From: Bacillus sp. MYb209 | GTDB taxonomy: Bacteria > Bacillota > Bacilli > Bacillales > Bacillaceae_G | DNA: 64,000 nt | Reading direction: 5' to 3' | Assembly: GCF_002975175.1 (NCBI RefSeq) | Contig: NZ_PCNZ01000008.1 | Span: forward strand, 91,885 to 155,884 | Shown here: in pieces, positions 34,354 through 45,590 of the stretch | Layout: each line of letters starts with the position of its first letter | Numbering within the stretch: the stretch's first letter is position 1 | The notes under the pieces: model-generated | Told to the model about the DNA's origin: nothing | Seen by the model: only the letters and a program-made list of their open reading frames with translations | Databases searched by the model: none | Program-made: the position numbers and the translations under genes

Positions 34354-34652
34354 ATTGAGCTCCCTTCTTGTGAATGTATTTATCTTCTACTTCTTTAATA
34401 AGGAGAAGTAGAAGATTCCCCCTTAAGAATCTCAATCCCTCTTTCCATCCAAACTCAATAAGTAGAAAACCATCACCTGCAGCTCCCCTGCTGTACAAAT
34501 AGATGAAGATTAACTATTCATCGAATCAAATTCCTCAATTCAGATACTTACCACATTTATTAATAGGATTATGCACATTATTTTCTATATTCGCAAACCA
34601 AAAATTCACTTTATAAAATCTTTAGATTTGTTCGCGCTTTCATTATACAACA

Positions 34653-34686
34653 AAAGGAAACCGTCTAAAAGACTAGACGGTTTCCA
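34653..34686 (-). terminator. Terminator of fbaA
   Basis: GGAAACCGTCT and AGACGGTTTCC around AAAAGACT, then TTTTGTTG on the minus strand. Seventeen bases past the stop. Confidence 0.85.
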
Positions 34687-34702
34687 AAACGGAATTTTAT
34701 TC

Positions 34703-35560
34703 TTACGCTTTACCGTTAGAACCGAACTCACGCATTTTACCAGCAACAGTTGCTTTGATAGCGTCGCGGCCAGGTCCAATATATTTACGAGGATCGTAAA
34801 CTTCTTGGTCTTTGTTTAATGCTTCACGAACAGCCTTTGTAAACTCAATTTGGTTCTCAGTGTTTACGTTAATTTTTGAAGTACCTAAAGAAATAGCTTT
34901 TACGATATCAGCAGTTGGGATACCAGTACCACCGTGTAATACTAAAGGTACGCCAGTGAAGTCACGAACTTGTTCCATTTCAGCGAATCCTAAGTTAGGC
35001 TCACCTTTGTAAGGACCGTGTACAGAACCTAAAGCTGGAGCTAGGCAATCGATACCTGTTGCTTCAACAAGGTGCTTACACTCTGCAGGATCAGCGTAAA
35101 TTACGCCTTCAGCGATGATGTCGTCTTCTTGTCCGCCAACTGTTCCAAGCTCAGCTTCAACAGATACGTTACGAGCGTGTGCGTATTCTACCACTTTTTT
35201 AGTAGTTTCAACGTTTTCATCGAATGGGTGGTGAGAAGCGTCGATCATTACAGATGTAAAACCTGCATCAATTGCTTCTTTACACTTTTCGAAGCTTGAA
35301 CCATGATCAAGGTGAATCGCTACAGGAACAGAAATGTTCATTTCTTCGATTAAAGCTTTAACCATAGCTACAACTGTTTTGAAACCAGTCATATGACGAG
35401 CTGCACCCTCAGATACACCTAAGATTACAGGAGATTTTTCTTCTTCCGCAGCAGCTAAGATAGCTTGAGTCCACTCTAAGTTGTTCATGTTAAATTGACC
35501 AACTGCGTATTTTCCTTCTAGTGCTGTGTTTAGCATTTCTTTCATAGAAACTAAAGGCAT
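34703..35560 (-). CDS. fbaA: Class II fructose-bisphosphate aldolase
   Basis: 285 residues; splits fructose 1,6-bisphosphate in glycolysis. Zinc ligands are visible in [14 protein letters not shown] (His about 83-86), GGVED-type loop and [29 protein letters not shown] is the substrate loop. It starts with [16 protein letters not shown] and has AGGAGG nearby. Neighbour of glpX, so both directions of this step are encoded within 4 kb. Confidence 0.96.
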   Translation of the reverse strand: MPLVSMKEMLNTALEGKYAVGQFNMNNLEWTQAILAAAEEEKSPVILGVSEGAARHMTGFKTVVAMVKALIEEMNISVPVAIHLDHGSSFEKCKEAIDAGFTSVMIDASHHPFDENVETTKKVVEYAHARNVSVEAELGTVGGQEDDIIAEGVIYADPAECKHLVEATGIDCLAPALGSVHGPYKGEPNLGFAEMEQVRDFTGVPLVLHGGTGIPTADIVKAISLGTSKINVNTENQIEFTKAVREALNKDQEVYDPRKYIGPGRDAIKATVAGKMREFGSNGKA

Positions 35561-35771
35561 GGTGAATCCTCCTAAAAAACGTTTTTTGTATCCGATAAGT
35601 TCTTATCGCTGGTAGTATGACCAGGATAAGGTAAAATATGTATATTTACATACCGGACTTCTTTCTACACTCAATAGGATAACAACTTGTACTCAAAAAC
35701 TCAACCGTATTCACCTGCTCAATAGTCCATGTAAACGCTTTTTTCCATATTTTTTATAAAAAATTCATTTT

Positions 35772-36140
35772 TTACGCCTCTACAGCAAGCTGATCTCTCA
35801 CTGCTTGACGAATCTCATCAATATCAAACGGTTTAGCAAAGTGCATTAAAGCTCCTAAATCTTTCGCTTCTTGAATCATATCCAATTCTCCATAAGCAGT
35901 CATTAAAATCACTTTAATACTCTCATCAATTTCTTTTACATGTTTTAAAATCTCTATACCATCCATACCTGGGATTTTCATATCTAACACTACTAAATCT
36001 GGATTATCTTTTTTCACGATATCTAAAGCTTGAAATCCATTCGCTGCTTGGAACGTCTGATAACCTTCTTTTTGGAACACTTCATGCAATAAAACACGAA
36101 TGCCATATTGATCATCAACGATTAAAATTTTCCCTTCCAT
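35772..36140 (-). CDS. spo0F: Sporulation phosphorelay response regulator Spo0F
   Basis: 122 residues, a single receiver domain with no output domain. Acidic pocket DDQYG (about 10-11), phospho-Asp in [17 protein letters not shown] (about 54), Thr in [13 protein letters not shown] and Lys in [10 protein letters not shown]. It takes phosphate from the sporulation kinases and passes it to Spo0B and then Spo0A. The ATG at 36140 has AAAGG 9 bases upstream; a TTG 9 bases earlier was not chosen. Confidence 0.97.
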   Translation of the reverse strand: MEGKILIVDDQYGIRVLLHEVFQKEGYQTFQAANGFQALDIVKKDNPDLVVLDMKIPGMDGIEILKHVKEIDESIKVILMTAYGELDMIQEAKDLGALMHFAKPFDIDEIRQAVRDQLAVEA

Positions 36141-36229
36141 AACTCCCAACCTTTCTGTGTAAGTACAAGATTTAAAGCTTCTTATATCTTATCGGTTTAT
36201 TTTCGCTACTCTTTGCCAAATCCCTTCCT

Positions 36230-36254
36230 ATTCTTTCTTATTTTACCGTTTCCT
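36230..36254 (-). promoter_or_regulatory. Possible sigma-H promoter of spo0F
   Basis: Minus-strand AGGAAAC (36248-36254) and AGAAT (36230-36234) with 13 bases between fit a sigma-H pattern. A Spo0A-like TTTGGCAAA lies at 36212-36220. The B. subtilis gene has such a promoter with Spo0A sites. Confidence 0.4.
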
Positions 36255-36342
36255 ATTTTGTTATGCCACCCTACTATTTCCCCTTTCCAAAAAAAATAAG
36301 CTATAATGAGAACCAGCTAACACGAAAGAAAGGAGCAACAAC

Positions 36343-36870
36343 ATGTTAAAAATTTTCTCGACTCAATTAAGTGGATATTTCTCAAAAATTTCTCAAAAAG
36401 AGGAAATGAATATAGAAGATAGCGCTCGTCTACTTGCCCAGGCGTTAGTTGGCGACGGTTTCATTTACTTGTATGGTACAAACGAAATGGAGGGTATTGT
36501 TTCAGAAGCATTATTTGGCGCCGAACCAATGAAACAAGCAAAACGTTTAATAGAAAACGGTGAACTGGCGGTAGTGACTTCTGCGGACCGCGTACTTCTT
36601 ATTAGTCGTTTTTCGACAGATGAAGAAATTATAAAAGCCGCGAAAAAACTTCATGAAGAAGGCCAATCTATCGTTGGAATCTCGGCTATTCAAGAAGGTG
36701 CTGAATCACTGGAACAATATACAGATGTACATATTGATACAAAGCTGTTAAAAGGTCTTATTCCAGATGATGAAGGTAACCGTTATGGTTTCCCAAGTTT
36801 AATTGTAGCTTTATTTGCTTATCACGGAATTAAATTTACAATTGATGAAATAATTGGGGACTATGAATAA
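36343..36870 (+). CDS. ywjG: DUF2529 family protein YwjG
   Basis: 175 residues, MLKIFSTQLSGYFSKISQKE. Sugar-isomerase (SIS)-like fold is suggested by the VISRFSTDEEIIKAAKKLHEEGQ region, but function is not established. Divergent from spo0F and next to pyrG as in B. subtilis ywjG. Strong ribosome site AAAGGAGC. Confidence 0.88.
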   Translation: MLKIFSTQLSGYFSKISQKEEMNIEDSARLLAQALVGDGFIYLYGTNEMEGIVSEALFGAEPMKQAKRLIENGELAVVTSADRVLLISRFSTDEEIIKAAKKLHEEGQSIVGISAIQEGAESLEQYTDVHIDTKLLKGLIPDDEGNRYGFPSLIVALFAYHGIKFTIDEIIGDYE

Positions 36871-36934
36871 TTTATGTTAACAGGGCCTAAAACTTAGTTC
36901 CTGTTATACATTTCTATTTAATCTTCTTTGCTAA

Positions 36935-37576
36935 TACGCGTACTTAACAATTTACTTCTTTCTATATCCGAATAATATTGAAATCCAACTTAAGCAAGTA
37001 AACGACCGACGTATCGTTCCTATCTTTTTTCATATAAACGGGAAATCATTCTCTGTCGTGGATAGAAATGGCCATTTTTTAGATCACACTAATTCCAATT
37101 TTAATATCATCAGTGTCGTGCACACATTTAGTCATATGTATACTGAAATATCAGATGCAAACTTTAATGAATAGTTAAAAACAGATGTCTATATTTTCAT
37201 GAGAGACCTTCTTATTTTCAATATATTAATTAAACGCGGCATTATATCAAAGTTTGAAAACCAAAATATATTTGTATCTAACAAATATGATGGTCCAATA
37301 TTTGTTGATAAATTTAAAGAAATATTTGCGATTGCTTAAGAAACCATCGACGCTCATATGGACTGGATTTCCTCAGGGAATAATAATTCTAGAATCTCCA
37401 CACTTCTTGAAACTTTAGAATTACCTGTAGATACAAGAGATATGAATGTTATCAAAAAACAGTATAGAAGTTTAGCAAAGAAATATCACCCTGATACAGG
37501 AAATGGCTCAGAAGAAAAAATGAAAAAAATTAATGTAGCTTACGAGGAACTTTGCCAACAACTTGCAGCATCCTAA
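36935..37576 (+). pseudogene. Remnant of a J-domain protein with two in-frame stops
   Basis: One frame from 36935 to the TAA at 37574 reads as protein apart from TAG at about 37175 and TAA at 37337. The C-terminal part (from 37358) holds a DnaJ-type domain: VIKKQYRSLAKKYHPDTGNG with the HPD motif, then EEKMKKINVAYEELCQQL. Upstream parts read SFSVVDRNGHFLD and NQNIFVSNKYDGPIFVDKF, which look like real coding. It lacks a start and ribosome site near its head. Between ywjG and pyrG; absent, as I recall, from B. subtilis at this place. Confidence 0.7.
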
Positions 37577-37605
37577 GTCATTATTATAATTACATAGAAA
37601 ACTTA

Positions 37606-37646
37606 TAAAAAAACAGCCATCACTTTAAAGTGACGGCTGTTTTTTT
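37606..37646. terminator. Bidirectional terminator at the pyrG 3' end
   Basis: AACAGCCATCACTTT and AAAGTGACGGCTGTT (one A-C mismatch), with A runs before and T runs after on both strands. It lies at the pyrG stop. Confidence 0.9.
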
Positions 37647-37647
37647 A

Positions 37648-39288
<1,641 letters not shown>

Positions 39289-39370
39289 TCACCGTTGCAA
39301 AGTGCAACGTATGTAGATAACACTGTATCTATCTTATTGTTAGACTCTTTTTATTTTCTAAACAAAAAAC

Positions 39371-39425
39371 AAAAAAGAAAATTGCTCCCCTCATCACATA
39401 AAGTAATAAGTAGGGAGCAATTTTC
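39371..39425 (-). terminator. Attenuator in the pyrG leader
   Basis: Perfect 13-base arms GAAAATTGCTCCC (39377-39389) and GGGAGCAATTTTC (39413-39425), followed on the minus strand by TTTTTTGTTTTTTG. It lies about 50 bases after the transcription start and 115 before pyrG. One arm contains GCTCCC, which can pair with a G-rich 5' end. Confidence 0.85.
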
Positions 39426-39466
39426 TTTTATATTTACACTTTAAAAGTATTATCGTCTTTTTTAAA

Positions 39467-39508
39467 GAGCCCAAAAATGATTCTACATGGACGATAATGA
39501 AAAGTCAA
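39467..39508 (-). promoter_or_regulatory. pyrG promoter with GGGCTC start region
   Basis: Minus-strand TTGACT (39503-39508), 17 bases, TAGAAT (39480-39485), then seven bases to GGGCTC (39472-39467). B. subtilis pyrG starts with GGGC and adds extra G when CTP is low; these pair with a CUCCC run of the attenuator and prevent termination. All parts needed for that are present. Confidence 0.85.
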
Positions 39509-39511
39509 GAA

Positions 39512-40021
39512 CTACCGCTCTTCCTCTTCTTCTTCTTCAGTTTCATCGTACTCAAGTTCTTCTTCTGCGAAGTCTTCATTATCTTCTTCTACATCATCTG
39601 CGTCTTCGTCTTCAAGAACCTTGTCCAAATCTTCTACATCTTCTTCTACATCTTCTTCTACATCTTCTTCTACATCATCTTCTTCAATGTAGTCGTCAAA
39701 ACCGTCCTCTTCAACTTTGCGTTTCTTCTTTGGTTTTGGCTGAGGCAGAATTTCTTCATCAATTTGCTCATATGGGTACCAGCTACGTAGCCCCCAACGA
39801 TTTTCGCCTAAATTAATGAAACGTCCATCGATGTTTAAATCTGTATAAAATTGTGCGAGTTTCGCATTAACTTGTTCTTGAGATAGTCCCAGCACTTGAG
39901 CGATTTCTTGAACCAACTCGTTGAATGTCGTTGCTTGTCTTTTATCCCCTAAAACGCTATGTACAACTTCAATCATTGAACATTCTTTTAGCTCTTCTGG
40001 TGAATATTGCTTAAAATTCAC
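39512..40021 (-). CDS. rpoE: DNA-directed RNA polymerase delta subunit
   Basis: 169 residues. Folded domain about 1-92 ([44 protein letters not shown]; each cited in part) and a disordered acidic tail with a DVEE repeat run and EEEEEE end. Delta helps RNA polymerase recycle and displace nucleic acid. The start is a GTG ([11 protein letters not shown]). Located just upstream of pyrG as in B. subtilis; the pyrG promoter begins within its last codons. Confidence 0.95.
   Translation of the reverse strand: MNFKQYSPEELKECSMIEVVHSVLGDKRQATTFNELVQEIAQVLGLSQEQVNAKLAQFYTDLNIDGRFINLGENRWGLRSWYPYEQIDEEILPQPKPKKKRKVEEDGFDDYIEEDDVEEDVEEDVEEDVEDLDKVLEDEDADDVEEDNEDFAEEELEYDETEEEEEEER
39640..39690 (-). repeat. 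12-bp tandem repeat in the rpoE acidic tail
   Basis: TCTTCTACATCT is repeated about four times, coding [16 protein letters not shown]. Being a multiple of three it can change length without breaking the frame. Confidence 0.8.
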
Positions 40022-40140
40022 TTATGCGGCACTTCCTTTCTTCAAATATAACCTTATATACAACGGTCTGCTTAAAAAAATCCATACTATTCATTATAAA
40101 CAAAAGTCGCACAAATATGCTACAAAAAAAACGGGAAACT

Positions 40141-40300
40141 TTTATCCCGCTATTTGCGGGCAGTAAAACTCCCACCTCAAAATTCGGCTGGAGCAAAGAA
40201 GTTAGGTGGGAGATCCACTGCCCGTAAACGCCCGATTGGTGAAGGCTAATAATCAGTGTGGGATGAACACCCCCCCCCACTGATTAAAGTTTCACTTTAT
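40141..40300 (+). repeat. bcr1-like repeat, copy 2
   Basis: CCCGCTATTTGCGG to GATTAAAGTTTCAC with direct TTTAT at 40141-40145 and 40296-40300. It carries a run of ten C (40270-40279 region), and AGGTGGGAG pairs with CTCCCACCT. It lies between rpoE and the TetR gene. Confidence 0.88.
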
Positions 40301-40330
40301 ATGGTAATAAAATTATAATTTGTCTATTCC

Positions 40331-40960
40331 TTATTTCGGAAACATATGTGCTCCTTGCAGTACATACCTAATTTGCATTTCAGTATATTCTTCAAGCGTA
40401 TACAGTTTTTGCAGGGCCCAACGTCTAAATCCCCACATTTGTCCTTGTATGAAAATATTATGTGCAAGAAGCTGTACTTCCTTTTTATTTAGTGTAAATG
40501 TCCCATTTTCCGTACACTGCTCTAAAATATTCTCAAATATCCCGACCATTTGAAACTCTTTTTCTAATACATATGGGAGTGATTCTTTCGGTAAAAAACG
40601 TACCTCTTGATACATAATTAATACTTCTTCTTGCAATTCATCCATCACTTTAAAGTAATTCGTTATCGCTATCTTTAAGCTTTCTATACTTCCCTTCTCT
40701 GTACACACTACTTCCTCTAACCGCTCTTTTACATGTTCATAAATACTATCACAAACTAAATATAATACATCATCTTTTGTGCGAATATATTCATACAGTG
40801 TTCCGATACTAAATCCAGCCGCTTTCGCAATTTCTCTCGTTGTTGTACGCGGGAATCCTTTTTGCTTAAACAGCTGCACCGCACCTTTAATCATCTGTTC
40901 ACGCCTTAACGCAACTAATTTTTCATCTTTCACTGACGCATGTACATTATGTTTAACCAT
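40331..40960 (-). CDS. TetR/AcrR family regulator linked to fatty-acid oxidation genes
   Basis: 209 residues: an N-terminal helix-turn-helix (TTTREIAKAAGFSIGTLYEYIRTKDDVLY, about 37-65, cited by ends) and a ligand-binding C-terminal half. The location at the end of an acyl-CoA dehydrogenase cluster and similarity in layout to B. subtilis FadR suggest an acyl-CoA-responsive repressor. A FadR-like operator lies upstream of the FadF-like gene and a TetR-type palindrome upstream of the thiolase. Ribosome site GAGGTGAAGGG. No direct proof of ligand. Confidence 0.8.
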   Translation of the reverse strand: MVKHNVHASVKDEKLVALRREQMIKGAVQLFKQKGFPRTTTREIAKAAGFSIGTLYEYIRTKDDVLYLVCDSIYEHVKERLEEVVCTEKGSIESLKIAITNYFKVMDELQEEVLIMYQEVRFLPKESLPYVLEKEFQMVGIFENILEQCTENGTFTLNKKEVQLLAHNIFIQGQMWGFRRWALQKLYTLEEYTEMQIRYVLQGAHMFPK

Positions 40961-40991
40961 CCCTTCACCTCTCTCTATTATTTTTGGAAGT

Positions 40992-41020
40992 AAAAAGCGT
41001 AGGAAAATACCTACGCTTTC
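40992..41020 (-). terminator. Hairpin between the acyl-CoA dehydrogenase and the regulator
   Basis: AAAGCGTAGG and CCTACGCTTT around AAAATA, with TTTTTA on the minus strand. It may reduce rather than block readthrough into the TetR gene. Confidence 0.75.
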
Positions 41021-41024
41021 GTTC

Positions 41025-42164
41025 CTACTTCGTTAACATACGAGAAATTACAAGCCTTTGAATCTCTTGTGTTCCCTCATATATTTGTGTAATCTTTGCA
41101 TCGCGCATATAACGCTCTACTGGATAATCTTTCGTATAACCATAACCACCAAATACTTGTACTGCTTCAGTCGTTACCTTCATCGCTGTATCACCTGCAA
41201 ATACTTTTGACATCGCTGATTCTTTCCCGTACGGAAGCCCTTCAGATTCAAGCCAAGCCGCTTGATATGTTAAAAGACGCGCTGCCTCTACATCCGTTGC
41301 CATATCTGCAAGTTTAAAGCCAATTCCTTGTTGCGCCGCAATTGGCTTCCCAAACTGATGACGTTCTCTTGCATATTCTACAGAAGCATCTAAAGCGGAT
41401 TGTGCAATCCCGACCGCTTGCGCCGCAATACCATTACGGCCGCCATCTAACGTTTGCATCGCAACTTTAAATCCTTGGCCCTCTTCCCCTAGCAGATTCT
41501 CTACAGGAATACGGCAGTCTTCAAACATAATTTCAGTCGTTGGCGAAGAACGAATTCCTAACTTACTTTCCTTCTTCCCAACTGAAAATCCTAGCGTATC
41601 ACTCTCCACAATAAATGCACTCGTGCCGCGTTGCTTTGACTCAGGATCTGTTAATGCAAAAACAACATAAATATCAGCAATGCCGCCATTTGTAATAAAG
41701 ATTTTCGAACCATTTAAAATGTAATGGTCTCCATCTCGTTTTGCAGTCGTCCTCATTCCACCAGCATCTGACCCAGAGCTTGGTTCTGTTAAGCCATATG
41801 CACCAATTTTCTTCCCTTCAGCCATTGGGCGCAAAAATTTTTGTTTTTGCTCTTCCGTTCCAAATTTAAAAATCGGCCATCCAGCAAGTGAAGTATGTGC
41901 AGACAACGTTACACCTGTAGAAGCACAGACACGAGATAATTCTTCAACGGCAATTACATACGCCAAGTAATCGCTTCCAATTCCGCCGTATTCTTCAGGC
42001 CACGGAATACCGGTTAAACCAAGCTCTGCCATTTGATCGAATAAAGCGCGATCAAATCGCTCTTCCTCATCACGCTCTGCTGCCGTCCGTGCTACTTCAT
42101 TCCTTGCAAAATCCCGAACCATTTTTCTTATCATTTCATGTTCTTCTGATAATTTAAAATGCAT
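41025..42164 (-). CDS. Acyl-CoA dehydrogenase, paralogue A
   Basis: 379 residues, FAD enzyme making trans-2-enoyl-CoA. Signature sequences [15 protein letters not shown] (about 128-142), the FAD/ETF loop and the C-terminal [20 protein letters not shown] with the catalytic Glu in IYEGTQEIQ. It lies 22 bases after paralogue B, with 60% or so visible identity, so the two look like a tandem duplication. Third step partner genes (hydroxyacyl dehydrogenase, thiolase) lie upstream. Confidence 0.93.
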   Translation of the reverse strand: MHFKLSEEHEMIRKMVRDFARNEVARTAAERDEEERFDRALFDQMAELGLTGIPWPEEYGGIGSDYLAYVIAVEELSRVCASTGVTLSAHTSLAGWPIFKFGTEEQKQKFLRPMAEGKKIGAYGLTEPSSGSDAGGMRTTAKRDGDHYILNGSKIFITNGGIADIYVVFALTDPESKQRGTSAFIVESDTLGFSVGKKESKLGIRSSPTTEIMFEDCRIPVENLLGEEGQGFKVAMQTLDGGRNGIAAQAVGIAQSALDASVEYARERHQFGKPIAAQQGIGFKLADMATDVEAARLLTYQAAWLESEGLPYGKESAMSKVFAGDTAMKVTTEAVQVFGGYGYTKDYPVERYMRDAKITQIYEGTQEIQRLVISRMLTK

Positions 42165-42186
42165 TCCCGTCTCCCCCTCTGCCTTT

Positions 42187-43317
42187 TTATAAAGCTCGAC
42201 TAATTACAAGCTTTTGTATTTCGCTCGTTCCTTCATATATTTGTGTGATCTTCGCATCACGGAAAAATCTTTCTACTGGATAATCTTTCGTATAACCATA
42301 ACCACCAAATACTTGCACCGCTTCAATCGCAACTTCAACAGCCGTCTTAGAAGCAAATAATTTCGCAATAGAAGCTTCTTTACCGCATGGTAATCCTTGT
42401 GCTCTTAGCGATGCTGCTCTGTATACAAGTAATCGCGCTGCTTCTACGCTAGTCGCCATATCTGCAAGTTTGAATCCGAGTCCTTGCTGCGCCGCAATTG
42501 GCTTTCCAAATTGCTCACGCTCTTTCGCATAATCAATCGCACATGCAAGCGCCGCTTCCGCGATTCCTAATGCCTGCGCTCCGATTCCAATTCGCCCAAC
42601 ATCTAAATTCGCCATTGCCACCTTAAATCCTTGTCCTTCTTCACCAAGTAAATTCTCGACCGGCACTTTCATATCTTCAAACGTAAGTTGCACTGTACGA
42701 GAACCAAGAAGACCCATCTTATGCTCATCTTTTCCGATGATTAAGCCTGGTGTATCTTTCTCTACTATAAATGCTGAAATCCCGCTTTTCCCCGCATCTG
42801 GATTTGTAGACGCGAAGACGATATATGTACTTGCTTCACCACCATTTGTAATAAAGACTTTCGATCCATTAATGATGTAGTGATCGCCTTTCTTTACAGC
42901 TCTTGATTTCAAACTACCTGCATCTGATCCTGCATTCGGTTCTGTTAGAGCAAATGCGCCTAAATATTCACCAGTCGCCAGTTTAGAAACATATTTCTGC
43001 TTCTGTTCTTCTGTTCCAAAATACAAAATCGGATTCATTCCAACTGACGTATGTACAGCTAAAATTACACCAACCGTTGCGCTTACCTTTGAAATTTCTT
43101 CAATCGCTAGAATATAAGAAATAAAATCCATTTCTGCCCCGCCATATTTTGCAGGCGCTGGAATACCCATTAGTCCAAGCTCACCCATCTTTTGCAAAAT
43201 CTCTTTTGGGAACACCCCTTGTTCCATACTAGGAACAAAGGGAGCTATTTCCTTCTGTGCAAAATCTCGAACCATTTTCCTCATCATTTGTTGCTCTTCA
43301 GTAAAATGAAAATTCAT
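42187..43317 (-). CDS. Acyl-CoA dehydrogenase, paralogue B
   Basis: 376 residues with the same layout: [17 protein letters not shown] (about 129-145), [20 protein letters not shown], and [18 protein letters not shown] followed by IYEGTSEIQ with the catalytic Glu. Short-chain type by length and motif. Two paralogues may differ in chain length; the sequence alone does not show which. Confidence 0.93.
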   Translation of the reverse strand: MNFHFTEEQQMMRKMVRDFAQKEIAPFVPSMEQGVFPKEILQKMGELGLMGIPAPAKYGGAEMDFISYILAIEEISKVSATVGVILAVHTSVGMNPILYFGTEEQKQKYVSKLATGEYLGAFALTEPNAGSDAGSLKSRAVKKGDHYIINGSKVFITNGGEASTYIVFASTNPDAGKSGISAFIVEKDTPGLIIGKDEHKMGLLGSRTVQLTFEDMKVPVENLLGEEGQGFKVAMANLDVGRIGIGAQALGIAEAALACAIDYAKEREQFGKPIAAQQGLGFKLADMATSVEAARLLVYRAASLRAQGLPCGKEASIAKLFASKTAVEVAIEAVQVFGGYGYTKDYPVERFFRDAKITQIYEGTSEIQKLVISRAL

Positions 43318-43389
43318 GTACTTCGCCTCCGTTTGCTATATATCCTTTTAACAACTTGGTCAGACCACTACTTTAATAAAGGGAGGAAT

Positions 43390-44241
43390 TTATTCGTAAA
43401 CGTAGAAACCACGACCCGTTTTACGCCCTAACCATCCTGCATTCACATACTTACGTAATAATGGACATGGGCGATATTTACTATCTCCTAATCCTTCATG
43501 CAACACTTCCATAATGTATAAACACGTATCTAAACCGATAAAATCAGCTAATGTAAGTGGTCCCATCGGATGATTCATACCGAGTTTCATTACTTCATCA
43601 ATCGCTTCTTTCGTTGCTACACCTTCATATAACGTATAGATCGCTTCGTTAATCATCGGTAATAAAATACGGTTCGATACAAACCCTGGGAAATCATTTA
43701 CTTCAACTGGCACTTTCCCGATTTTTTTCGTAATATCCTCAATCGTTTCGTACACTGCATCATCTGTAGCTAAACCACGAATAATTTCAACGAGTTTCAT
43801 AACCGGAACTGGATTCATAAAGTGCATGCCGATTACTTTCTCAGGACGTTTCGTTACCGCTGCAATTTCCGTAATTGGTAACGATGACGTATTCGTCGCT
43901 AAAATTGCGTGTTCTGGAGCGATTTCATCTAGATTCGCAAAAATTTTCTTTTTAATATCCATTTTCTCAACAGCTGCTTCAATAACAAGATCCGCTTCTT
44001 TTACACTATTTAAATCGAGCGTCCATGTAAGACGATTTAAAGTCGCTTCTTTCTCTTCTTCCTTCATACGGCCTTTTTCTACTTGACGGGCTAAATTTTT
44101 CGAAATAATAGCTAGCCCTCGGTCTAATTGCTCTTGCTTTAAATCTTGCACTTTCACATCATAGCCTGCCATTGCACACACTTGTGCGATACCTGAACCC
44201 ATTTGCCCTGCACCAATTACAACTATTTTTTGTACACCCAT
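43390..44241 (-). CDS. hbd: 3-hydroxybutyryl-CoA dehydrogenase
   Basis: 283 residues. NAD site [20 protein letters not shown] (about 6-25), catalytic His in [14 protein letters not shown] (about 138) and Glu in the ISGLxx-type region; C-terminal [16 protein letters not shown] and GRGFYVYE. Oxidises 3-hydroxyacyl-CoA. It sits between the thiolase and the dehydrogenases. Also similar to B. subtilis mmgB. Confidence 0.93.
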   Translation of the reverse strand: MGVQKIVVIGAGQMGSGIAQVCAMAGYDVKVQDLKQEQLDRGLAIISKNLARQVEKGRMKEEEKEATLNRLTWTLDLNSVKEADLVIEAAVEKMDIKKKIFANLDEIAPEHAILATNTSSLPITEIAAVTKRPEKVIGMHFMNPVPVMKLVEIIRGLATDDAVYETIEDITKKIGKVPVEVNDFPGFVSNRILLPMINEAIYTLYEGVATKEAIDEVMKLGMNHPMGPLTLADFIGLDTCLYIMEVLHEGLGDSKYRPCPLLRKYVNAGWLGRKTGRGFYVYE

Positions 44242-44297
44242 TCTTTCTTCCCCCTTAATATAAGTTGTTAATAAACCAAAAATTTTCTGAACGTAAA

Positions 44298-45479
44298 TTA
44301 ATGAACCTCAATCATCACTGCATCACCTTGACCGCCACCGCTACAAATAGAAGCAATTCCAATTCCGCCGCCGCGCTGCTTCAGTGCATGGATAAGTGTA
44401 ACGATAATACGTGCTCCGCTCGCTCCAATTGGATGCCCCATTGCTACAGCACCGCCATTTACATTCAACTTTTCCGGATCAATCCCTGCGATTTCTGTAC
44501 TTGCAATTGCTACTGCCGCAAATGCCTCATTGATTTCAAATAGATCAATTTCTTCAATTGTCTTGCCTGTCTTTTTCAGCAATTCATTAATTGCATAACC
44601 TGGCGTTCTTGGGAAATCTTTCGATTCTACTGCAATCGCCGTATGCGCCAAAATTGTCGCCAATGGCTTTCTTCCTTCTTGCTTCGCTCTGTCCTCGCTC
44701 ATTAATACAAGCGCAGCACCGCCATCATTTAGTCCAGGAGCATTACCAGCTGTTACTGCCGACGTCTTATCAAAAACAGGCTTTAATTTCGCTAATTTTT
44801 CAACCGTTGTATCTTCACGCGGCGCCTCATCCTTAGCCACGACGATAGGATCGCCTTTTCTTTGCTGAATTGTTACTGGTACAATCTCCTCTTCAAAACG
44901 ACCTTCCTTATGTGCCGAAACCGCACGTTGATGGCTACGATATGCCCATTCATCTTGTGCTTCTCGAGAGATCCCATCCTCTTTTGCAACTTCTCCGCCA
45001 TAAACACCCATGTGTATACCTGAAAATGCGCATGTTAAACCGTCTGCAACGTTTAAATCGATAACTTCGTTGTTACCCATTCTGTATCCCCATCTTGCCC
45101 CTCGTAAAATGTAAGGGCTGTTACTCATCGATTCCATTCCACCAGCTACAATCAGTGATTGATCACCAGTACGAATAATTTGATCCGCTAACGTAACTGC
45201 ACGAAGTCCTGATGCACAAACTTTATTTACTGTTTCTGTCTGCACTTCCCAAGGAATGCCGGCCGCTCTTGCTGCTTGGCGTGATGGAATTTGTCCTTGC
45301 CCTCCTTGGATAACCGTTCCGAATATAACTTCTTCAACATCACTAGCGGAAACATTCGCTCTTTCAAGCGCTGCCTTAATTGCGATTCCTCCAAGTTCTG
45401 TTGCTTTCACGTCTTTTAAAGTTCCTCCAAATTTTCCAACCGGTGTTCTTGCAGCACTTAAAATAACTGTTTTATTCAT
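44298..45479 (-). CDS. Acetyl-CoA acetyltransferase (thiolase)
   Basis: 393 residues. The nucleophile Cys in [15 protein letters not shown] (about 88), His in [16 protein letters not shown] (about 349) and Cys in [15 protein letters not shown] (about 379) complete the triad. Start ATG 45479 ([19 protein letters not shown]) follows GGGGGAAAG; an open frame continues 34 codons upstream without a site. First gene of the thl-hbd-acd-acd-tetR run; an upstream TetR-type palindrome may control it. Confidence 0.94.
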   Translation of the reverse strand: MNKTVILSAARTPVGKFGGTLKDVKATELGGIAIKAALERANVSASDVEEVIFGTVIQGGQGQIPSRQAARAAGIPWEVQTETVNKVCASGLRAVTLADQIIRTGDQSLIVAGGMESMSNSPYILRGARWGYRMGNNEVIDLNVADGLTCAFSGIHMGVYGGEVAKEDGISREAQDEWAYRSHQRAVSAHKEGRFEEEIVPVTIQQRKGDPIVVAKDEAPREDTTVEKLAKLKPVFDKTSAVTAGNAPGLNDGGAALVLMSEDRAKQEGRKPLATILAHTAIAVESKDFPRTPGYAINELLKKTGKTIEEIDLFEINEAFAAVAIASTEIAGIDPEKLNVNGGAVAMGHPIGASGARIIVTLIHALKQRGGGIGIASICSGGGQGDAVMIEVH

Positions 45480-45507
45480 ATTTCTTTCCCCCATTTCTTT
45501 TTTTAGC

Positions 45508-45525
45508 ACCGAGCGCTCGCTCGGT
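45508..45525. promoter_or_regulatory. TetR-type palindrome upstream of the thiolase gene
   Basis: ACCGAGC and GCTCGGT arms around GCTC, 18 bases, 29 bases before the start codon. Typical in size and form for TetR-family operators. No clear promoter -10 is visible beside it. Confidence 0.55.
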
Positions 45526-45537
45526 ATTCCTACGTTG

Positions 45538-45566
45538 AGAAGAGGTGCAATTATTGCACCTCTTTC
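45538..45566 (-). terminator. Hairpin between the Fe-S reductase gene and the thiolase
   Basis: AGAGGTGCAA and TTGCACCTCT around TTA; the minus strand then reads TCTCAACG, so the T run is weak. It may act as a partial terminator. Confidence 0.6.
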
Positions 45567-45590
45567 TAAAGTTGGATGCATTCCTACAAA

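Noticed and set aside
39487-39816. Leu/His-rich and Phe-rich open frames opposite rpoE
   Set aside because: Produced by the GAA/GAT repeats of the acidic tail on the other strand; low complexity only.
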